Below are positions 1 through 9,116 of a stretch of 64,000 nucleotides of DNA, piece by piece; the stretch's first letter is position 1, and each line of letters starts with the position of its first letter. The notes under the pieces are model-generated. The model did no database searches and had not been told where the DNA came from. It saw only the letters and a program-made list of their open reading frames with translations. The position numbers and the translations under genes were made by a program. The DNA is from Vibrio metschnikovii CIP 69.14 (lineage in GTDB: Bacteria > Pseudomonadota > Gammaproteobacteria > Enterobacterales > Vibrionaceae): NCBI RefSeq assembly GCF_000176155.1, contig NZ_ACZO01000006.1:558001-622000 (forward strand). The letters are read 5' to 3'.

Positions 1-942
1 AAACGTTGGTACGAAGGAACGGCCGATGCTATTTATCAGAACTTACGTTTCATCGAAATTTCTGAAGCCGATGATGTCTGTATCTTTGGCTCTGACCACA
101 TCTATAAAATGGATATACGTCAGATGCTCGACTTTCATCGCCGTATGGAAGCTAAGCTGACCGTCTCTGCCATTCGTATGCCTCTGGCCCAAGCGTCACA
201 ATTTGGGGTGATAGAGGTAGATGTCACGGGTAAGATGATTGGTTTTGAAGAAAAACCTCAGCACCCTAAATCGATACCAGGTGAGCCTGAGTGGGCATTA
301 GTATCAATGGGTAACTACATTTTTGATACCAATACGTTATGTCGTGAATTACGTGAAGATGCGGTAAATCCAGCGTCTAGCCATGATTTTGGTAAAGATA
401 TTATCCCTAAAATGTTTCCGCAGGGTGAAGTCTTCGTTTATGATTTCTCAACCAATAAAATCAAAGGTGAGAAGGGCGAAGCCTACTGGCGTGATGTCGG
501 CACGATTGAATCTTATTGGTCTGTCCATATGGATTTATTGCAAAAAGATGCGCCATTTTCTCTTTATAATCGCAGTTGGCCTTTACATACTCATTATCCA
601 CCGTTACCACCAGCGACCTTTGTCAATGAAGGAGAGAAAAAGGTTTGTATTACCGATAGTTTAATTTCAGCGGGAAGTTATATCCAAGGTGCAAAAATTT
701 ATAAATCCGTGCTAGGTTTTCGAACCAATATCGGTGCAGGTTCATGGATCAGTGAATCGATTATTCTCGGTGATGTCAAAATTGGCGCAGGTTGTACGAT
801 TAAACGCACTATTATCGATAAGGACGTCGAAATTGCTCCAGGAACGGTGATTGGGGAAGATTTACAATTAGATAGGCAGCGCTTCCATGTCTCTGATGAA
901 GGCATTGTGGTCATCGAAAAAGGAACGAAAGTTGGATTCTAA
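1..942 (+). CDS. glgC: Glucose-1-phosphate adenylyltransferase, 5' end missing
   Basis: ADP-glucose pyrophosphorylase, which makes ADP-glucose from ATP and glucose-1-phosphate for glycogen synthesis in the cytoplasm. The frame is open from base 1 (KRWYEGTADA), so the start codon and the N-terminal nucleotide-binding part lie outside the window. Visible pieces are the YEGTADA and GSDHIYKMD motifs of the nucleotidyltransferase domain, a GFEEKP segment, and a C-terminal left-handed beta-helix with hexapeptide-like repeats (about codons 225-300 of the visible part). It stops 10 bases before the glgA ATG, so the two genes are cotranscribed. Family assignment is secure; allosteric properties cannot be read from the sequence. 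Confidence 0.96.
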   Translation, partial: KRWYEGTADAIYQNLRFIEISEADDVCIFGSDHIYKMDIRQMLDFHRRMEAKLTVSAIRMPLAQASQFGVIEVDVTGKMIGFEEKPQHPKSIPGEPEWALVSMGNYIFDTNTLCRELREDAVNPASSHDFGKDIIPKMFPQGEVFVYDFSTNKIKGEKGEAYWRDVGTIESYWSVHMDLLQKDAPFSLYNRSWPLHTHYPPLPPATFVNEGEKKVCITDSLISAGSYIQGAKIYKSVLGFRTNIGAGSWISESIILGDVKIGAGCTIKRTIIDKDVEIAPGTVIGEDLQLDRQRFHVSDEGIVVIEKGTKVGF

Positions 943-952
943 TCTTGAAAAA

Positions 953-2398
953 ATGAATATTTGGTTTGTTGTATCAGAAGCAGAAGGCTTAGTGAAGAGC
1001 GGAGGCTTAGCCGACGTTGCCAAAGCTTTACCGAAAGCATTACAGGAATTAGGTCATCAGGTAGCCATTGTGCTACCTGCTTATCGTTCAATTCCAAATA
1101 AAATGGATTTACCCATCATACTCGAAACCGAGTTAACCCATTGGCCTCATACTCGCTATCAAGTTAGGCAAGGTGAACTGGACGGTGTTGTGGTTTATCT
1201 GATTGATTGTGATGTTTACTTTGATCGACCAGAAATGTATGCGGAGCACAATCAAGCTTACACGGACAACGGTGAGCGTTTTGGTTTTTTCTCGGCGGCG
1301 TGTCTGGATATTTTGCCCAAGCTGAATATTAAGCCAACCATCATCCATGCCAATGATTGGCATACAGGTTTAGTGCCTTTTTTATTAAAAACTCGCTACC
1401 GTGAAGACCCACACTTTTTCGGCGTTAAGTCGGTGCTGACTATTCATAATGCCATTTTCAAAGGTATTTTTTCCTATTACCAATTGGAAGTTATCCCTGA
1501 GTTAAATCTCTCTGGGATGGAGTTTCTACAGTACGGACATGATCACGTTAGCATGCTACGAGCTGGTATTGCTTTTGCCGATAAAATCAATGCGGTGAGT
1601 CCTAATTATGCTTCTGAACTGTTGACGCCGTTAGGTTCTCACGGATTGGTGGATGATTTTGTGCGCCGTGCGCGAGATCTGCATGGGATTGTCAATGGAT
1701 GCGATTATTCTGAATGGAGCCCTTTGACGGATCGTTATATTCCTCAGACTTACCATGCGGAACGACAATCGCTCACTCTAGGAAAATCAGCCAGCAAGCT
1801 TGCCTTGCAGCAAGAGTTAAATTTACCACAAGTGACGACACCGATGTTTGGCATGGTATGCCGTTTGACTCATCAAAAAGGATTTCATTATTTATTGCCT
1901 ATTCTTGAGTCGTTTTTGCGTAATCAGGTACAAGTGGTGATCGTCGGCACCGGTGAACCGGAGATTGCGGCGGCATTACATAAAATTGCTGCGCATTATC
2001 CTGATAAGTTAGGGTTTGTTGAGACTTACAGCAATCGTTTGGCTCATTTAGTTGAAGCGGGCTCGGATTTTTTTCTCATGCCCTCAGAATTTGAAGCTTG
2101 TGGACTAAACCAAATCTACAGTATGGCTTATGGTACTTTACCTATCGTACGCGAGGTTGGAGGTTTAAAAGATACCGTACAAGATTATGATAAATACCCT
2201 CAGCAAGCGACGGGGTTTGGTTTTCAAGAGCCGTCACCAGCGGCATTATTGATCACGATGCAGAGGGCGTTGCTGTTTTATCTACAGCAACCTGAAGAGA
2301 TGCTTAACGTTCAAATACGAGCGATGAGCAGAGATTTTGGCTGGCGTGAGTCTGCTCTTGAATACCTTAAAATGTACCGCTTAGCCATTTTTGACTAA
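953..2398 (+). CDS. glgA: Glycogen synthase (ADP-glucose type)
   Basis: GT5-family glycosyltransferase that adds glucose from ADP-glucose to the non-reducing end of glycogen. The protein is 482 residues, normal for GlgA. It opens with MNIWFVVSEAEGLVKSGGLADV, which carries the KSGGLAD ADP-glucose binding motif, and ends with the conserved EFEACGLNQIYSMAYGTLPIV region of the C-terminal Rossmann domain, which holds the catalytic Glu and nucleotide contacts. The frame is open further upstream (from 887), but that stretch overlaps glgC and does not resemble GlgA, so the ATG at 953 is chosen. It follows glgC by 10 bases, and a hairpin about 80 bases downstream should end the transcript. Confidence 0.97.
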   Translation: MNIWFVVSEAEGLVKSGGLADVAKALPKALQELGHQVAIVLPAYRSIPNKMDLPIILETELTHWPHTRYQVRQGELDGVVVYLIDCDVYFDRPEMYAEHNQAYTDNGERFGFFSAACLDILPKLNIKPTIIHANDWHTGLVPFLLKTRYREDPHFFGVKSVLTIHNAIFKGIFSYYQLEVIPELNLSGMEFLQYGHDHVSMLRAGIAFADKINAVSPNYASELLTPLGSHGLVDDFVRRARDLHGIVNGCDYSEWSPLTDRYIPQTYHAERQSLTLGKSASKLALQQELNLPQVTTPMFGMVCRLTHQKGFHYLLPILESFLRNQVQVVIVGTGEPEIAAALHKIAAHYPDKLGFVETYSNRLAHLVEAGSDFFLMPSEFEACGLNQIYSMAYGTLPIVREVGGLKDTVQDYDKYPQQATGFGFQEPSPAALLITMQRALLFYLQQPEEMLNVQIRAMSRDFGWRESALEYLKMYRLAIFD

Positions 2399-2476
2399 AT
2401 GTCTATGAAGACGGGAAGCGTCAATGCTTGTTGATCGGCTACCATCGTCTTTTCTTTTCTAATCACTTTCCTTTAT

Positions 2477-2503
2477 ACCGATGGGGAGCTTCCCCGTCGG
2501 TTT
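2477..2503 (+). terminator. Hairpin terminator after glgA
   Basis: An inverted repeat with arms ACCGATGGGGA and TTCCCCGTCGGT (one G-T wobble) and a 2-base centre sits 78 bases after the glgA stop and is followed by a short T run. It probably ends the glgCA transcript. The T tract is weak. Confidence 0.6.
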
Positions 2504-2611
2504 ACCAATCGCCCGTTTAACAACAATAGATTTTTACAACTCAAAAACGATTTTTGACACTAAAATATGCTAATCTCTCAGTATCAATGATTTTGATTTT
2601 CTGTGGTATCC

Positions 2612-3436
2612 ATGTCTCAATCTTTACTGTTTCATAAAGTTTATCCACATCCAACCAGCCGAGAATGGGTGGTGTTTGTGCATGGTGCGGGTGGAAGCTC
2701 GTCTATTTGGTTTAAGCAGATCAAAGCGTATAAGCAGCATTTTAACCTGCTATTGATTGATTTACGCGGCCATGGAAAATCTCATCGTCTTATCAAAGAT
2801 CTGATTGCTAATCGATACACCTTTAAGACAGTAACCATTGATGTACTTAAGGTGCTGGATCACTTAAAAATAGCTTCAGCCCATTTTGTCGGGATGTCAC
2901 TGGGGACCATTATCGTACGTAATATTGCCGAATTGTCCGCCCAGCGAGTTCGCTCTATGGTATTAGGTGGCGCTGTCACTCGTTTGAATATCCGTTCTCA
3001 GCTTTTGGTGAAGTTAGGCCATCTCAGTAAACATCTCATTCCCTACATGTGGTTATATCGACTGTTTGCTTATATTGTCATGCCGCAACGCAGTCAGAAA
3101 GAGTCTCGTCATCTGTTCGTTCGAGAAGCTAAAAAATTGTGTCAGCAAGAGTTTAAACGTTGGTTTACATTGACTGCCGAAGTCAATCCATTGATGCGTT
3201 ATTTCAAAGATCGAGAGTTGCCTATTCCCACCTTGTATTTAATGGGGGAGCGCGACTATATGTTTATTCGCCCAGTACGCGAAATGGTCGCCGCGCATCG
3301 ACAGAGTGAACTGTTGGAACTCCCAAATTGTGGTCATGTTTGTAATGTCGAACAACCGGAGTTGTTTAACCAGCTGTCGATTCAATTTATCCAGCGGCAA
3401 AGTACAGCAACGACTTTATCTCATTCAGTGACTTAA
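2612..3436 (+). CDS. Alpha/beta hydrolase fold protein
   Basis: Predicted soluble serine hydrolase of 274 residues; substrate unknown. Visible fold landmarks are the HGAGGSS oxyanion-loop region (residues 24-30), DLRGHGKS (50-57), the nucleophile elbow GMSLG with Ser96, the acid Asp215 in GERD and the catalytic His242 in NCGHVCNVEQPE. That gives a complete Ser-Asp-His triad. The chosen ATG (2612) is three codons inside an in-frame GTG at 2603 and gives the usual N terminus. It is a single gene between the glgA terminator and the convergent tfoY. Similar proteins are annotated as general hydrolases or esterases, and nothing here narrows the substrate. Confidence 0.85.
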   Translation: MSQSLLFHKVYPHPTSREWVVFVHGAGGSSSIWFKQIKAYKQHFNLLLIDLRGHGKSHRLIKDLIANRYTFKTVTIDVLKVLDHLKIASAHFVGMSLGTIIVRNIAELSAQRVRSMVLGGAVTRLNIRSQLLVKLGHLSKHLIPYMWLYRLFAYIVMPQRSQKESRHLFVREAKKLCQQEFKRWFTLTAEVNPLMRYFKDRELPIPTLYLMGERDYMFIRPVREMVAAHRQSELLELPNCGHVCNVEQPELFNQLSIQFIQRQSTATTLSHSVT

Positions 3437-3635
3437 TCTCAGTATCAACCGATTGAATGGTACGATTGTTGGGCAGCTATGCTTGTCTTAAGCAAATCAT
3501 GTTGTTGATTTATATTGATAGAGATTAGAGGAAAGGGTTGGCGAGCTGTCAGCTTCAATTGTGCAAACGATATCGAAATGATTAAGGTCAAGGAATCATG
3601 ATGCTGATCAGGAGGCGTTATGATTGGTAGATATA

Positions 3636-3661
3636 CCCGCTACTGACTCTCAGTGAGCGGG
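3636..3661. other. Hairpin between convergent genes
   Basis: CCCGCTACTGA and TCAGTGAGCGGG form an 11-bp stem with a one-base bulge and a 3-base loop, between the hydrolase (+) and tfoY (-), 13 bases beyond the tfoY stop. Neither side has a clear T tract, so it is a weak candidate for a shared terminator. Confidence 0.4.
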
Positions 3662-3674
3662 CTAGATATCAAAA

Positions 3675-4265
3675 TTAAAACAGGTTTTTTTTCAATTCTT
3701 CACGACGACTTGGAGGGATAACCGACCAATGTTTTCCTTCGATTGCCCCTTCTAACGCCCACAATAACTCTAAACTGACATCAGATGAGTGACTTTGTCT
3801 GATCGCCTGATAAGCGGCGACAGCACCCGTTTGTTGCAACTGATCAACGGAATGAATGCCTGCTTTTTTGAGCATTCTTTCGGTTGCTAAACGTAGGTTA
3901 GGCAGATCTTTAAGACGAGTGGGTTTAGTCTGCTCTTGCTGCTCTCGCTCCGATTTGGCTTGGCGTAAGGCGACGGTTGCTTCCTGCAAAATGGTCGTTG
4001 GATCAAGCCAACAGGTATCAGGTAAAGCAAAGTACTTAGTTACCACAGGAAAGCCCCGTTTTTTATAAACGTAGGGCAGATAGCCTCTTTCGGTAAAAAC
4101 TTTAGCGGATTCATCGTCAGCTCGAAGATGGAGTTGATTGTTGACGACTAAAGCGAACATAGTGTCATCGACAAAAATGCCGAAGCCACCAAACATTGAG
4201 CGCGACTTGACCTGGCCAAGCAGTTCGAATAGCCGCATTGAATCTTTTAATACCGGTTTATCCAT
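3675..4265 (-). CDS. tfoY: TfoX/Sxy-family regulator, TfoY type
   Basis: Regulatory protein of 196 residues with an N-terminal TfoX_N domain (about 1-97, with [13 protein letters not shown] and [17 protein letters not shown]) and a C-terminal helical TfoX_C domain (about 113-190, [20 protein letters not shown] and [11 protein letters not shown]). Vibrios carry two paralogues: TfoX (chitin-induced competence) and TfoY (motility and type VI secretion, linked to c-di-GMP). The position next to purR and glgCA matches the V. cholerae tfoY locus, and the upstream c-di-GMP aptamer is the known signature of tfoY rather than tfoX. The ribosome binding site is GAGA with 8-base spacing. Subfamily assignment rests on context as much as on sequence. 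Confidence 0.93.
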   Translation of the reverse strand: MDKPVLKDSMRLFELLGQVKSRSMFGGFGIFVDDTMFALVVNNQLHLRADDESAKVFTERGYLPYVYKKRGFPVVTKYFALPDTCWLDPTTILQEATVALRQAKSEREQQEQTKPTRLKDLPNLRLATERMLKKAGIHSVDQLQQTGAVAAYQAIRQSHSSDVSLELLWALEGAIEGKHWSVIPPSRREELKKNLF

Positions 4266-4273
4266 GCTGTCAT

Positions 4274-4381
4274 TCTCGGTGTATTAAGCAATTCGCCAGC
4301 AAAATCAGGTCCGAGAAAATAGCAAAACGTCAAAAAGCATAATAATTAGGGGAGAGTTGACTGCTTGTTTGGGCTATTTTG
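4274..4381 (-). promoter_or_regulatory. Predicted expression platform of the tfoY riboswitch
   Basis: The leader between the aptamer and tfoY holds three pairings visible by eye. (1) AAAATAGC just after the aptamer (4373-4380) pairs with GCTATTTT (4317-4324), with an inner GTCAA/TTGAC helix. (2) TCTCGG (4311-4316) is a perfect complement of CCGAGA (4274-4279), which contains the ribosome binding site. (3) TCGGACC (4308-4314) can instead pair with GGT-CCGA in the 3' strand of the aptamer. Together these suggest control of translation through SD access rather than termination; no T-tract terminator is present. The structure is inferred, not shown. Confidence 0.5.
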
Positions 4382-4467
4382 TCATCGGCAACCCCGCTAC
4401 CTACCACTATGGTTTAGGCCGGAGGCTTTGCGTCCCATCTTTTCAAATGGTTTGCCCTGTGCGTGAC
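4382..4467 (-). promoter_or_regulatory. Cyclic di-GMP-I (GEMM-I) riboswitch aptamer
   Basis: Read on the minus strand, this stretch matches the conserved GEMM-I core block by block: GTCACGCACAGGGCAAACC, a helix capped by a GAAA tetraloop, GGGACGCAAAGCCTCCGG, CCTAAACC, then GGTAGGTAGCGGGGTT and a closing GCCGATGA. It differs from the well-studied Vc2 aptamer mainly in a shorter P3 tip. It lies 116 bases upstream of tfoY in the same orientation, the place of the Vc1 riboswitch in V. cholerae. The RNA binds c-di-GMP and should couple TfoY synthesis to that second messenger. Confidence 0.95.
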
Positions 4468-4488
4468 ACGTTTCATTATTGAAAAAAT

Positions 4489-4517
4489 AGTATAACTTGG
4501 ATGTATAAAATAAACAA
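4489..4517 (-). promoter_or_regulatory. Predicted sigma-70 promoter of the tfoY leader
   Basis: On the minus strand a -35 box TTGTTT (4512-4517) and a -10 box TATACT (4489-4494) are separated by exactly 17 bases and lie about 22 bases upstream of the aptamer. This placement would start the transcript shortly before the riboswitch. Other promoters may exist. Confidence 0.6.
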
Positions 4518-4597
4518 ATCATTGAATAAATATCACACTCAGTGATTGTTTATATGATGTTTGTTTCATTTTGATTTGAATTAGGCAAAGATTACCC

Positions 4598-4627
4598 CCC
4601 AATCGTGGCGCTAAGGCTACGATTGGG
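4598..4627. other. Strong intergenic hairpin between purR and tfoY
   Basis: Arms CCCAATCGTGGC and GCTACGATTGGG form a 12-bp stem (one G-T pair) with a 6-base loop, 44 bases beyond the purR stop. It is well placed to end the purR transcript. However, the T-rich tail (TTTGAAGTCTTTTTT) is on the plus strand, where no upstream gene needs it. Confidence 0.5.
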
Positions 4628-4671
4628 TTTGAAGTCTTTTTTGCTCAACAATGGGTCAATGAAGTGGTTAT

Positions 4672-5682
4672 CTATTTAGCGGTGAGTTTTTTGACTGAGT
4701 CACGTTCCACGATTTCAGGGTGCATTTCAAAAATACGTCTTTCGTGTTCTTTATCTTTGATGCGCTCCAACAATATTTCAAACGCATTTTTCCCAACACG
4801 GCGTTTAGGTTGATGGACCGTGGTCAGTGGCGGAGAAAAATATTCGGCTAACTCAATATTATCATAACCAATGACTGACATATCGTTTGGTACGCGTATG
4901 CCACGTTGCTGTAAACGGCTGATCAGACCTAATGCCATGGTATCATTAAAGCAGAATACCGCGCTCGGGCGTGTATCCATAGCAATGATTTTATCCGCCG
5001 CTAGAACGGCAGTATCGCATTCGAAATTGCCTTCTAAAATCCAATCTTCTTTTACCGTTAGGTTTGCTTCTGCCATGGCACGCCGAAAGCCTGCGATACG
5101 TTCTTGACAGGCGGCTTTAACAAAGTGACCACTTAGACAAGCAATTTCAGTGTGCCCATTTTCGATCAAATATTTCGTTGCCAGATAACCCCCTTCTTCA
5201 GAGTTATCAATGATCTTATCGGCTTGTGATGTTTGCGGGCCCCAATCCATAATAACTTTAGGGATCGAGGGATGACTCTCTAACATCTCAAGTAACTCTT
5301 CCGTTAAATCGGAGCACATGACCAACATACCGTCGACCCGCTTTTCAGCAAGCATACGAATATAGTCACGTTGTTTCTCGTAGATACCACCAGTATTGCA
5401 GAGGATCAGTGTATAGCCTTGGCGATAGCAATAGCTTTCAACACCATCGATCACTTCAGAAAAGAATAGATTGGTAGATTGAGTCACCAGCATACCGATC
5501 GTACGCGTGGTGTTACATTTTAAGCTGCGCGCGACGGCGCTTGGTGCATAATTCAGCTGTTTAACCGCGTCCAAGACTTTTTCTTGAGTGGTTTCTGCCA
5601 CAAAACGTGTTTTATTGATGACATGAGATACGGTTGTTGTCGATACGCCTGCTAGGCGTGCAACGTCTTTAATCGTAGCCAT
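4672..5682 (-). CDS. purR: PurR, LacI-family purine repressor
   Basis: Transcriptional repressor of purine synthesis genes that uses hypoxanthine or guanine as corepressor in the well-known E. coli protein. It has 336 residues. An N-terminal LacI helix-turn-helix ([20 protein letters not shown], residues 4-23) and hinge ([12 protein letters not shown]) are followed by a periplasmic-binding-protein-like core. The near identity to E. coli PurR in the recognition helix and hinge, plus [11 protein letters not shown] and VIMDWG, support the name over RbsR or CytR. It is a single-gene unit upstream of the tfoY locus. No operator was confidently identified in its own promoter region. Confidence 0.93.
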   Translation of the reverse strand: MATIKDVARLAGVSTTTVSHVINKTRFVAETTQEKVLDAVKQLNYAPSAVARSLKCNTTRTIGMLVTQSTNLFFSEVIDGVESYCYRQGYTLILCNTGGIYEKQRDYIRMLAEKRVDGMLVMCSDLTEELLEMLESHPSIPKVIMDWGPQTSQADKIIDNSEEGGYLATKYLIENGHTEIACLSGHFVKAACQERIAGFRRAMAEANLTVKEDWILEGNFECDTAVLAADKIIAMDTRPSAVFCFNDTMALGLISRLQQRGIRVPNDMSVIGYDNIELAEYFSPPLTTVHQPKRRVGKNAFEILLERIKDKEHERRIFEMHPEIVERDSVKKLTAK

Positions 5683-6065
5683 AAAATTATCCTGTCGGTG
5701 ACTGCTCGGCGTTAGGTAACTAGAGCAGTAGTTATGTCCCGAAAGTGCAATCGCCCTGTTAGGAGATCGTGATAGGAGAGAGGTTTGTTTTAGGCACTGT
5801 CAATGCTGCCTTTTTACAACGTCTCATTCTTCGGGTATAGGCTAACGTCAGCCTAAAAGTAATAAAAACACAAAAACCGCTGTTAAATAGCGGCCTATTG
5901 GTTACATTTAATCTTGTTAATAACCAGCAAGATTCTAGACTGCAACGCAGTAACTCGCAATCAAATTCGGCCCATAATCCTTCCAATTGATGTTAAATGT
6001 GCACAATGTTTATCAAGTTGTGCACCAAACCACTTTTTCGACGATGCCGCTTAATAACAAGAATA
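5683..6065. other. Intergenic region purR-elyC
   Basis: This 383-base stretch holds the purR upstream region (near 5683-5760) and the elyC terminator (5872-5893). Short open frames here have no supporting features. No RNA gene or repeat was recognised. Confidence 0.5.
5872..5893 (-). terminator. Rho-independent terminator of elyC
   Basis: On the minus strand CCGCT-ATTTAAC-AGCGG forms a 5-bp GC stem followed by TTTTTGTG. It lies about 170 bases after the elyC stop codon and points in the right direction. Confidence 0.55.
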
Positions 6066-6872
6066 TCAATCACCCTCTACAGCAGGCGATGATTCATTCA
6101 ATTTGGGTTCATGGCTCACCCAATCGCGCATGGTTTGCCATATTAGCCCCATGGTTTCATACCAATACCGCTCAGTTTGTTCTAAATAGAGCGCTCTCGG
6201 GATATATTTATCCCAAGCTTGGCTGATATTCGTTTGGGCAAGATAATTCGTCGGCGCAGGGATAGGCGTTAGCCCTGCAGATTGAAATTCATTCATTGCT
6301 CGGGGCATGTGGCTGGCCGAGGTGACCAGAACCAGAGTGCGCTGCTGGACAAAAGCCGCCGCTTGTCTTGCTTCTTCCCACGTATCTTGCGCCGTTTCGA
6401 GCAAAATAATGTCTGATTTTGCGACACCAAGCGCAAGCGCCACTTTAGCCAGCATGCGTGCATGACTCATTTCACTCCCCCCTGCATAACCCGATAGGAT
6501 CAGCTTTGCGCCAGGGTACATCCGCATCACTCGAATTCCTTCGCTAAGACGCATTAACGCGGCTCGAGTAAGTTCAGAGGTTGGTGGAATGCTATCATCG
6601 ACGACATGGCCATTGCCTAAAACCATGACATAATCGACAGTGCCCTCAATGGGTAAAAAAGCGCTGTACTGACGCTCTAAAGGCATTAATAAGCGACTGG
6701 ATACTGGTTGAAAAGAAATAACCAATAAACTAGACAAACAAAATAGAACCACTAAGCAGCCAGTCTTTCGCTTTGCGGTAAACATAATCAGCATCAAGCC
6801 GATAAAACCAATCATCAGCAGCGCTGGTAATGGCATCAGTAGAGAAGAAACGATTTTTTTCAGCTCAAACAT
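6066..6872 (-). CDS. elyC: ElyC, envelope biogenesis factor (DUF218)
   Basis: Inner-membrane protein of 268 residues with two N-terminal membrane segments (about 12-33 and 35-55) and a DUF218 (ElyC/SanA/YdcF) domain facing the periplasm, marked by VDYVMVLGNGHV, LILSGYAGG and LVTSASHMPRAM. In E. coli ElyC (YcbC) is needed for envelope integrity and peptidoglycan synthesis at low temperature. The gene sits divergently next to cmoM-mukFEB, the same neighbourhood as in E. coli, which supports orthology. The molecular activity of the family is not settled. Confidence 0.88.
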   Translation of the reverse strand: MFELKKIVSSLLMPLPALLMIGFIGLMLIMFTAKRKTGCLVVLFCLSSLLVISFQPVSSRLLMPLERQYSAFLPIEGTVDYVMVLGNGHVVDDSIPPTSELTRAALMRLSEGIRVMRMYPGAKLILSGYAGGSEMSHARMLAKVALALGVAKSDIILLETAQDTWEEARQAAAFVQQRTLVLVTSASHMPRAMNEFQSAGLTPIPAPTNYLAQTNISQAWDKYIPRALYLEQTERYWYETMGLIWQTMRDWVSHEPKLNESSPAVEGD

Positions 6873-6987
6873 AGATTAAATAGTCCGAAAAAACAGCACT
6901 TGATAATAAAATCAGCGAAAGGTCCTTTATTCCTGCCATTCCTATGACAGAATAGCAGCACGATTTATTATCATAACTCAAGCCACT

Positions 6988-7782
6988 GTGACTGAAGATC
7001 GCAATTTCGACGATATTGCCCACAAATTTGCAAAAAATATTTACGGCTCTGACAAAGGCGAGATTCGTCAAGTCATTGTTTGGGATGATCTCATGCAAAT
7101 TTTGACCCATTTTAGCGGTCAGACAACGCCCCTGCATATTTTGGATGCAGGAGGGGGCTTGGCGCAAATGTCGCAAAAACTCGCTATGCTTGGCCATCAA
7201 ATCACTTTGTGTGACCTCTCGCAAGAGATGCTCGATTTAGCCAAACAAGAGGTGACTGAGCATGGATTACTGGAGAGATTTCGCTTTGTACATTCTCCCG
7301 TACAATCTGTGCAGCAACATTTGACTGAGCCCGTTGACATCATCTTATTTCATGCGGTGATGGAGTGGTTGACGGAACCCCAAGAGGCTTTACAGCAGTT
7401 ATTAACACTGGTGCGTCCGGGCAGTATTGTTTCGGTGATGTTTTACAACCAACATGGCTTAGTTTATAAAAATGCGGTATGTGGCAATATTCCGCATATT
7501 TTAAATGGCATGCCACATCGTAAACGATTTAAATTACAGCCACAAAAAGGGCTGCTCCCTGCTGATGTGTATCAGTGGATTGAACATGCTGGATGTCAAA
7601 TTATGGGTAAGTCAGGCATTCGTTGCTTTAGCGATTATATCGGCAATATGACCAATATGGGCGAGTTTGAGTTTGCAGACCTTTTGGCATTGGAGCAACA
7701 ATTTTGCCGCCAAGAGCCTTATCTATCTTTAGGACGCTACATCCATGTTTGGGCTAGGAAACAACCACAGGAAGAACAATGA
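6988..7782 (+). CDS. cmoM: CmoM, tRNA 5-carboxymethoxyuridine methyltransferase
   Basis: SAM-dependent methyltransferase (formerly SmtA) that methylates cmo5U34 to mcmo5U34 in certain tRNAs. It has 264 residues, with a Rossmann SAM site [19 protein letters not shown] and the active-site region [24 protein letters not shown] matches the E. coli N terminus closely. Translation begins at a GTG (6988), since no ATG lies close to the conserved N terminus. It is the first gene of the cmoM-mukF-mukE-mukB operon and overlaps mukF by ATGA. CmoA and CmoB, which supply its substrate, are encoded 12-15 kb downstream. Confidence 0.94.
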   Translation: MTEDRNFDDIAHKFAKNIYGSDKGEIRQVIVWDDLMQILTHFSGQTTPLHILDAGGGLAQMSQKLAMLGHQITLCDLSQEMLDLAKQEVTEHGLLERFRFVHSPVQSVQQHLTEPVDIILFHAVMEWLTEPQEALQQLLTLVRPGSIVSVMFYNQHGLVYKNAVCGNIPHILNGMPHRKRFKLQPQKGLLPADVYQWIEHAGCQIMGKSGIRCFSDYIGNMTNMGEFEFADLLALEQQFCRQEPYLSLGRYIHVWARKQPQEEQ

Positions 7783-9116
7783 GTGATATGACTCACAATG
7801 CGACTGAACAACCGATTGATGAACTCGTCAGTTGGGTGAAGCAGCACGATTTTTCTTTGAACTTACCTGCTGAACGGCTGGCGTTTTTGATAGCGATTGC
7901 GGTATTGAGCCATGAAAAATTCGATGAAGAATTAGGGGAGGGGGAATTGCATGATGCGTTTGCGATTGTTAGCCGCCTATTTACTGAAACGGGTGATGTC
8001 TCTGCATTTCGGGCTAATAACGCCATTAATGAGCTCGTCAAACAGCGTTTGCTGAGTCGTTTTACTAGTGAGGTCACCGATGGCGCGAGCATTTATCGCT
8101 TGTCGCCTTTGGCGATTGGCATTACCGATTATTATGTTCGTCATCGTCAGTTTTCGAAATTAAAACTCTCTATTCAACTTTCCTTGTTAGCGGATGAAAT
8201 GGCTAAAGCCACCAACTCCGCTCAGCAAGGGGGGACACCTGCGCATTGGAAAAAGAATGTTTACGGGGTATTAAAATACTCGGTGAGTGAAATCTTTGAT
8301 CGCATCGATCTCAACCAACGCGTTTTAGACGAGCAGCAGCAATCCGTGAAACAACAAATTGCCGATCTATTGAATAAAGATTGGCGAGAAGCGATTCATA
8401 ACTGTGAAAGTTTATTGTCTGAAACCTCATCGACCTTACGAGAGCTGCAAGATACGCTTCAAGCCGCAGGCGACGAATTACAAACTCAAATTCTTGATAT
8501 TCAAGAGATTGTTTACGGCGATCCAGAATTAGAGTTTATCGATGAAGTGCTGTTTGTGCTGCAAATGAAATTAGACCGAATCATCAGTTGGGGACAACAA
8601 GCGATCGATTTATGGATTGGTTATGACCGCCATGTGCATAAGTTCATTCGCACGGCGATAGATATGGATCAAAATCGCGCTTTCAGCCAACGTTTACGCC
8701 AGTCGCTGCACGATTACTTTTCTCAACCTTGGCTGCTCACTTATGCCGAGGCCGAGCGTTTGTCTGATTTACGCGATGAAACTCTGATGTTACGAGATGA
8801 AGAAGTGACCGGCCACATTCCCCCCGCTGTCGAATATGAAACGTTTCAAAAGGTTCATGATGAGCTTGCGGAGCGTATCGCGGGGATGCTTCAGAGCCAT
8901 AAACAACAGGGCCAACCGATCAACCTTGGTCATGTGCTGCGTGATTATCTTGCCGCACACCCAAGAACTCATCATTTCGATCTAGCCCGTATTGTTGTCG
9001 ACCAAGCCGTTCGCTTGGGTTATTCACAATCCGATTACCAAGCCATTCAACCTGATTGGCAAGCGATTAACCAATTTGGTGCAAAGGTACAAGCTAATGT
9101 CATTGACCGATATTAA
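7779..9116 (+). CDS. mukF: MukF, kleisin subunit of MukBEF condensin
   Basis: Kleisin of the MukBEF chromosome-organising complex, which bridges MukB heads and binds MukE. It has 445 residues (E. coli MukF about 440). The N-terminal winged-helix dimerisation region ([27 protein letters not shown]) is followed by a long helical middle region and a C-terminal winged helix (residues about 360-445). The start codon overlaps the cmoM stop in ATGA, implying translational coupling, and the 3' end overlaps mukE by 20 bases. Confidence 0.95.
   Translation: MSDMTHNATEQPIDELVSWVKQHDFSLNLPAERLAFLIAIAVLSHEKFDEELGEGELHDAFAIVSRLFTETGDVSAFRANNAINELVKQRLLSRFTSEVTDGASIYRLSPLAIGITDYYVRHRQFSKLKLSIQLSLLADEMAKATNSAQQGGTPAHWKKNVYGVLKYSVSEIFDRIDLNQRVLDEQQQSVKQQIADLLNKDWREAIHNCESLLSETSSTLRELQDTLQAAGDELQTQILDIQEIVYGDPELEFIDEVLFVLQMKLDRIISWGQQAIDLWIGYDRHVHKFIRTAIDMDQNRAFSQRLRQSLHDYFSQPWLLTYAEAERLSDLRDETLMLRDEEVTGHIPPAVEYETFQKVHDELAERIAGMLQSHKQQGQPINLGHVLRDYLAAHPRTHHFDLARIVVDQAVRLGYSQSDYQAIQPDWQAINQFGAKVQANVIDRY

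Noticed and set aside
2642..2650. Perfect DnaA-box sequence TTATCCACA inside the hydrolase gene
   Set aside because: A single site within coding sequence is expected by chance and has no partner nearby.
3620..3646. Tiny frame MIGRYTRY with a perfect AGGAGG, followed by a hairpin (leader-peptide look)
   Set aside because: No plus-strand gene lies downstream, only tfoY on the opposite strand, so there is nothing for a leader peptide to control. The ribosome-site match is probably chance.
4530..4560. Dyad ATCAC-ACTCA-GTGAT upstream of tfoY as a CRP site
   Set aside because: The half-site order is opposite to the CRP consensus (TGTGA-N6-TCACA).
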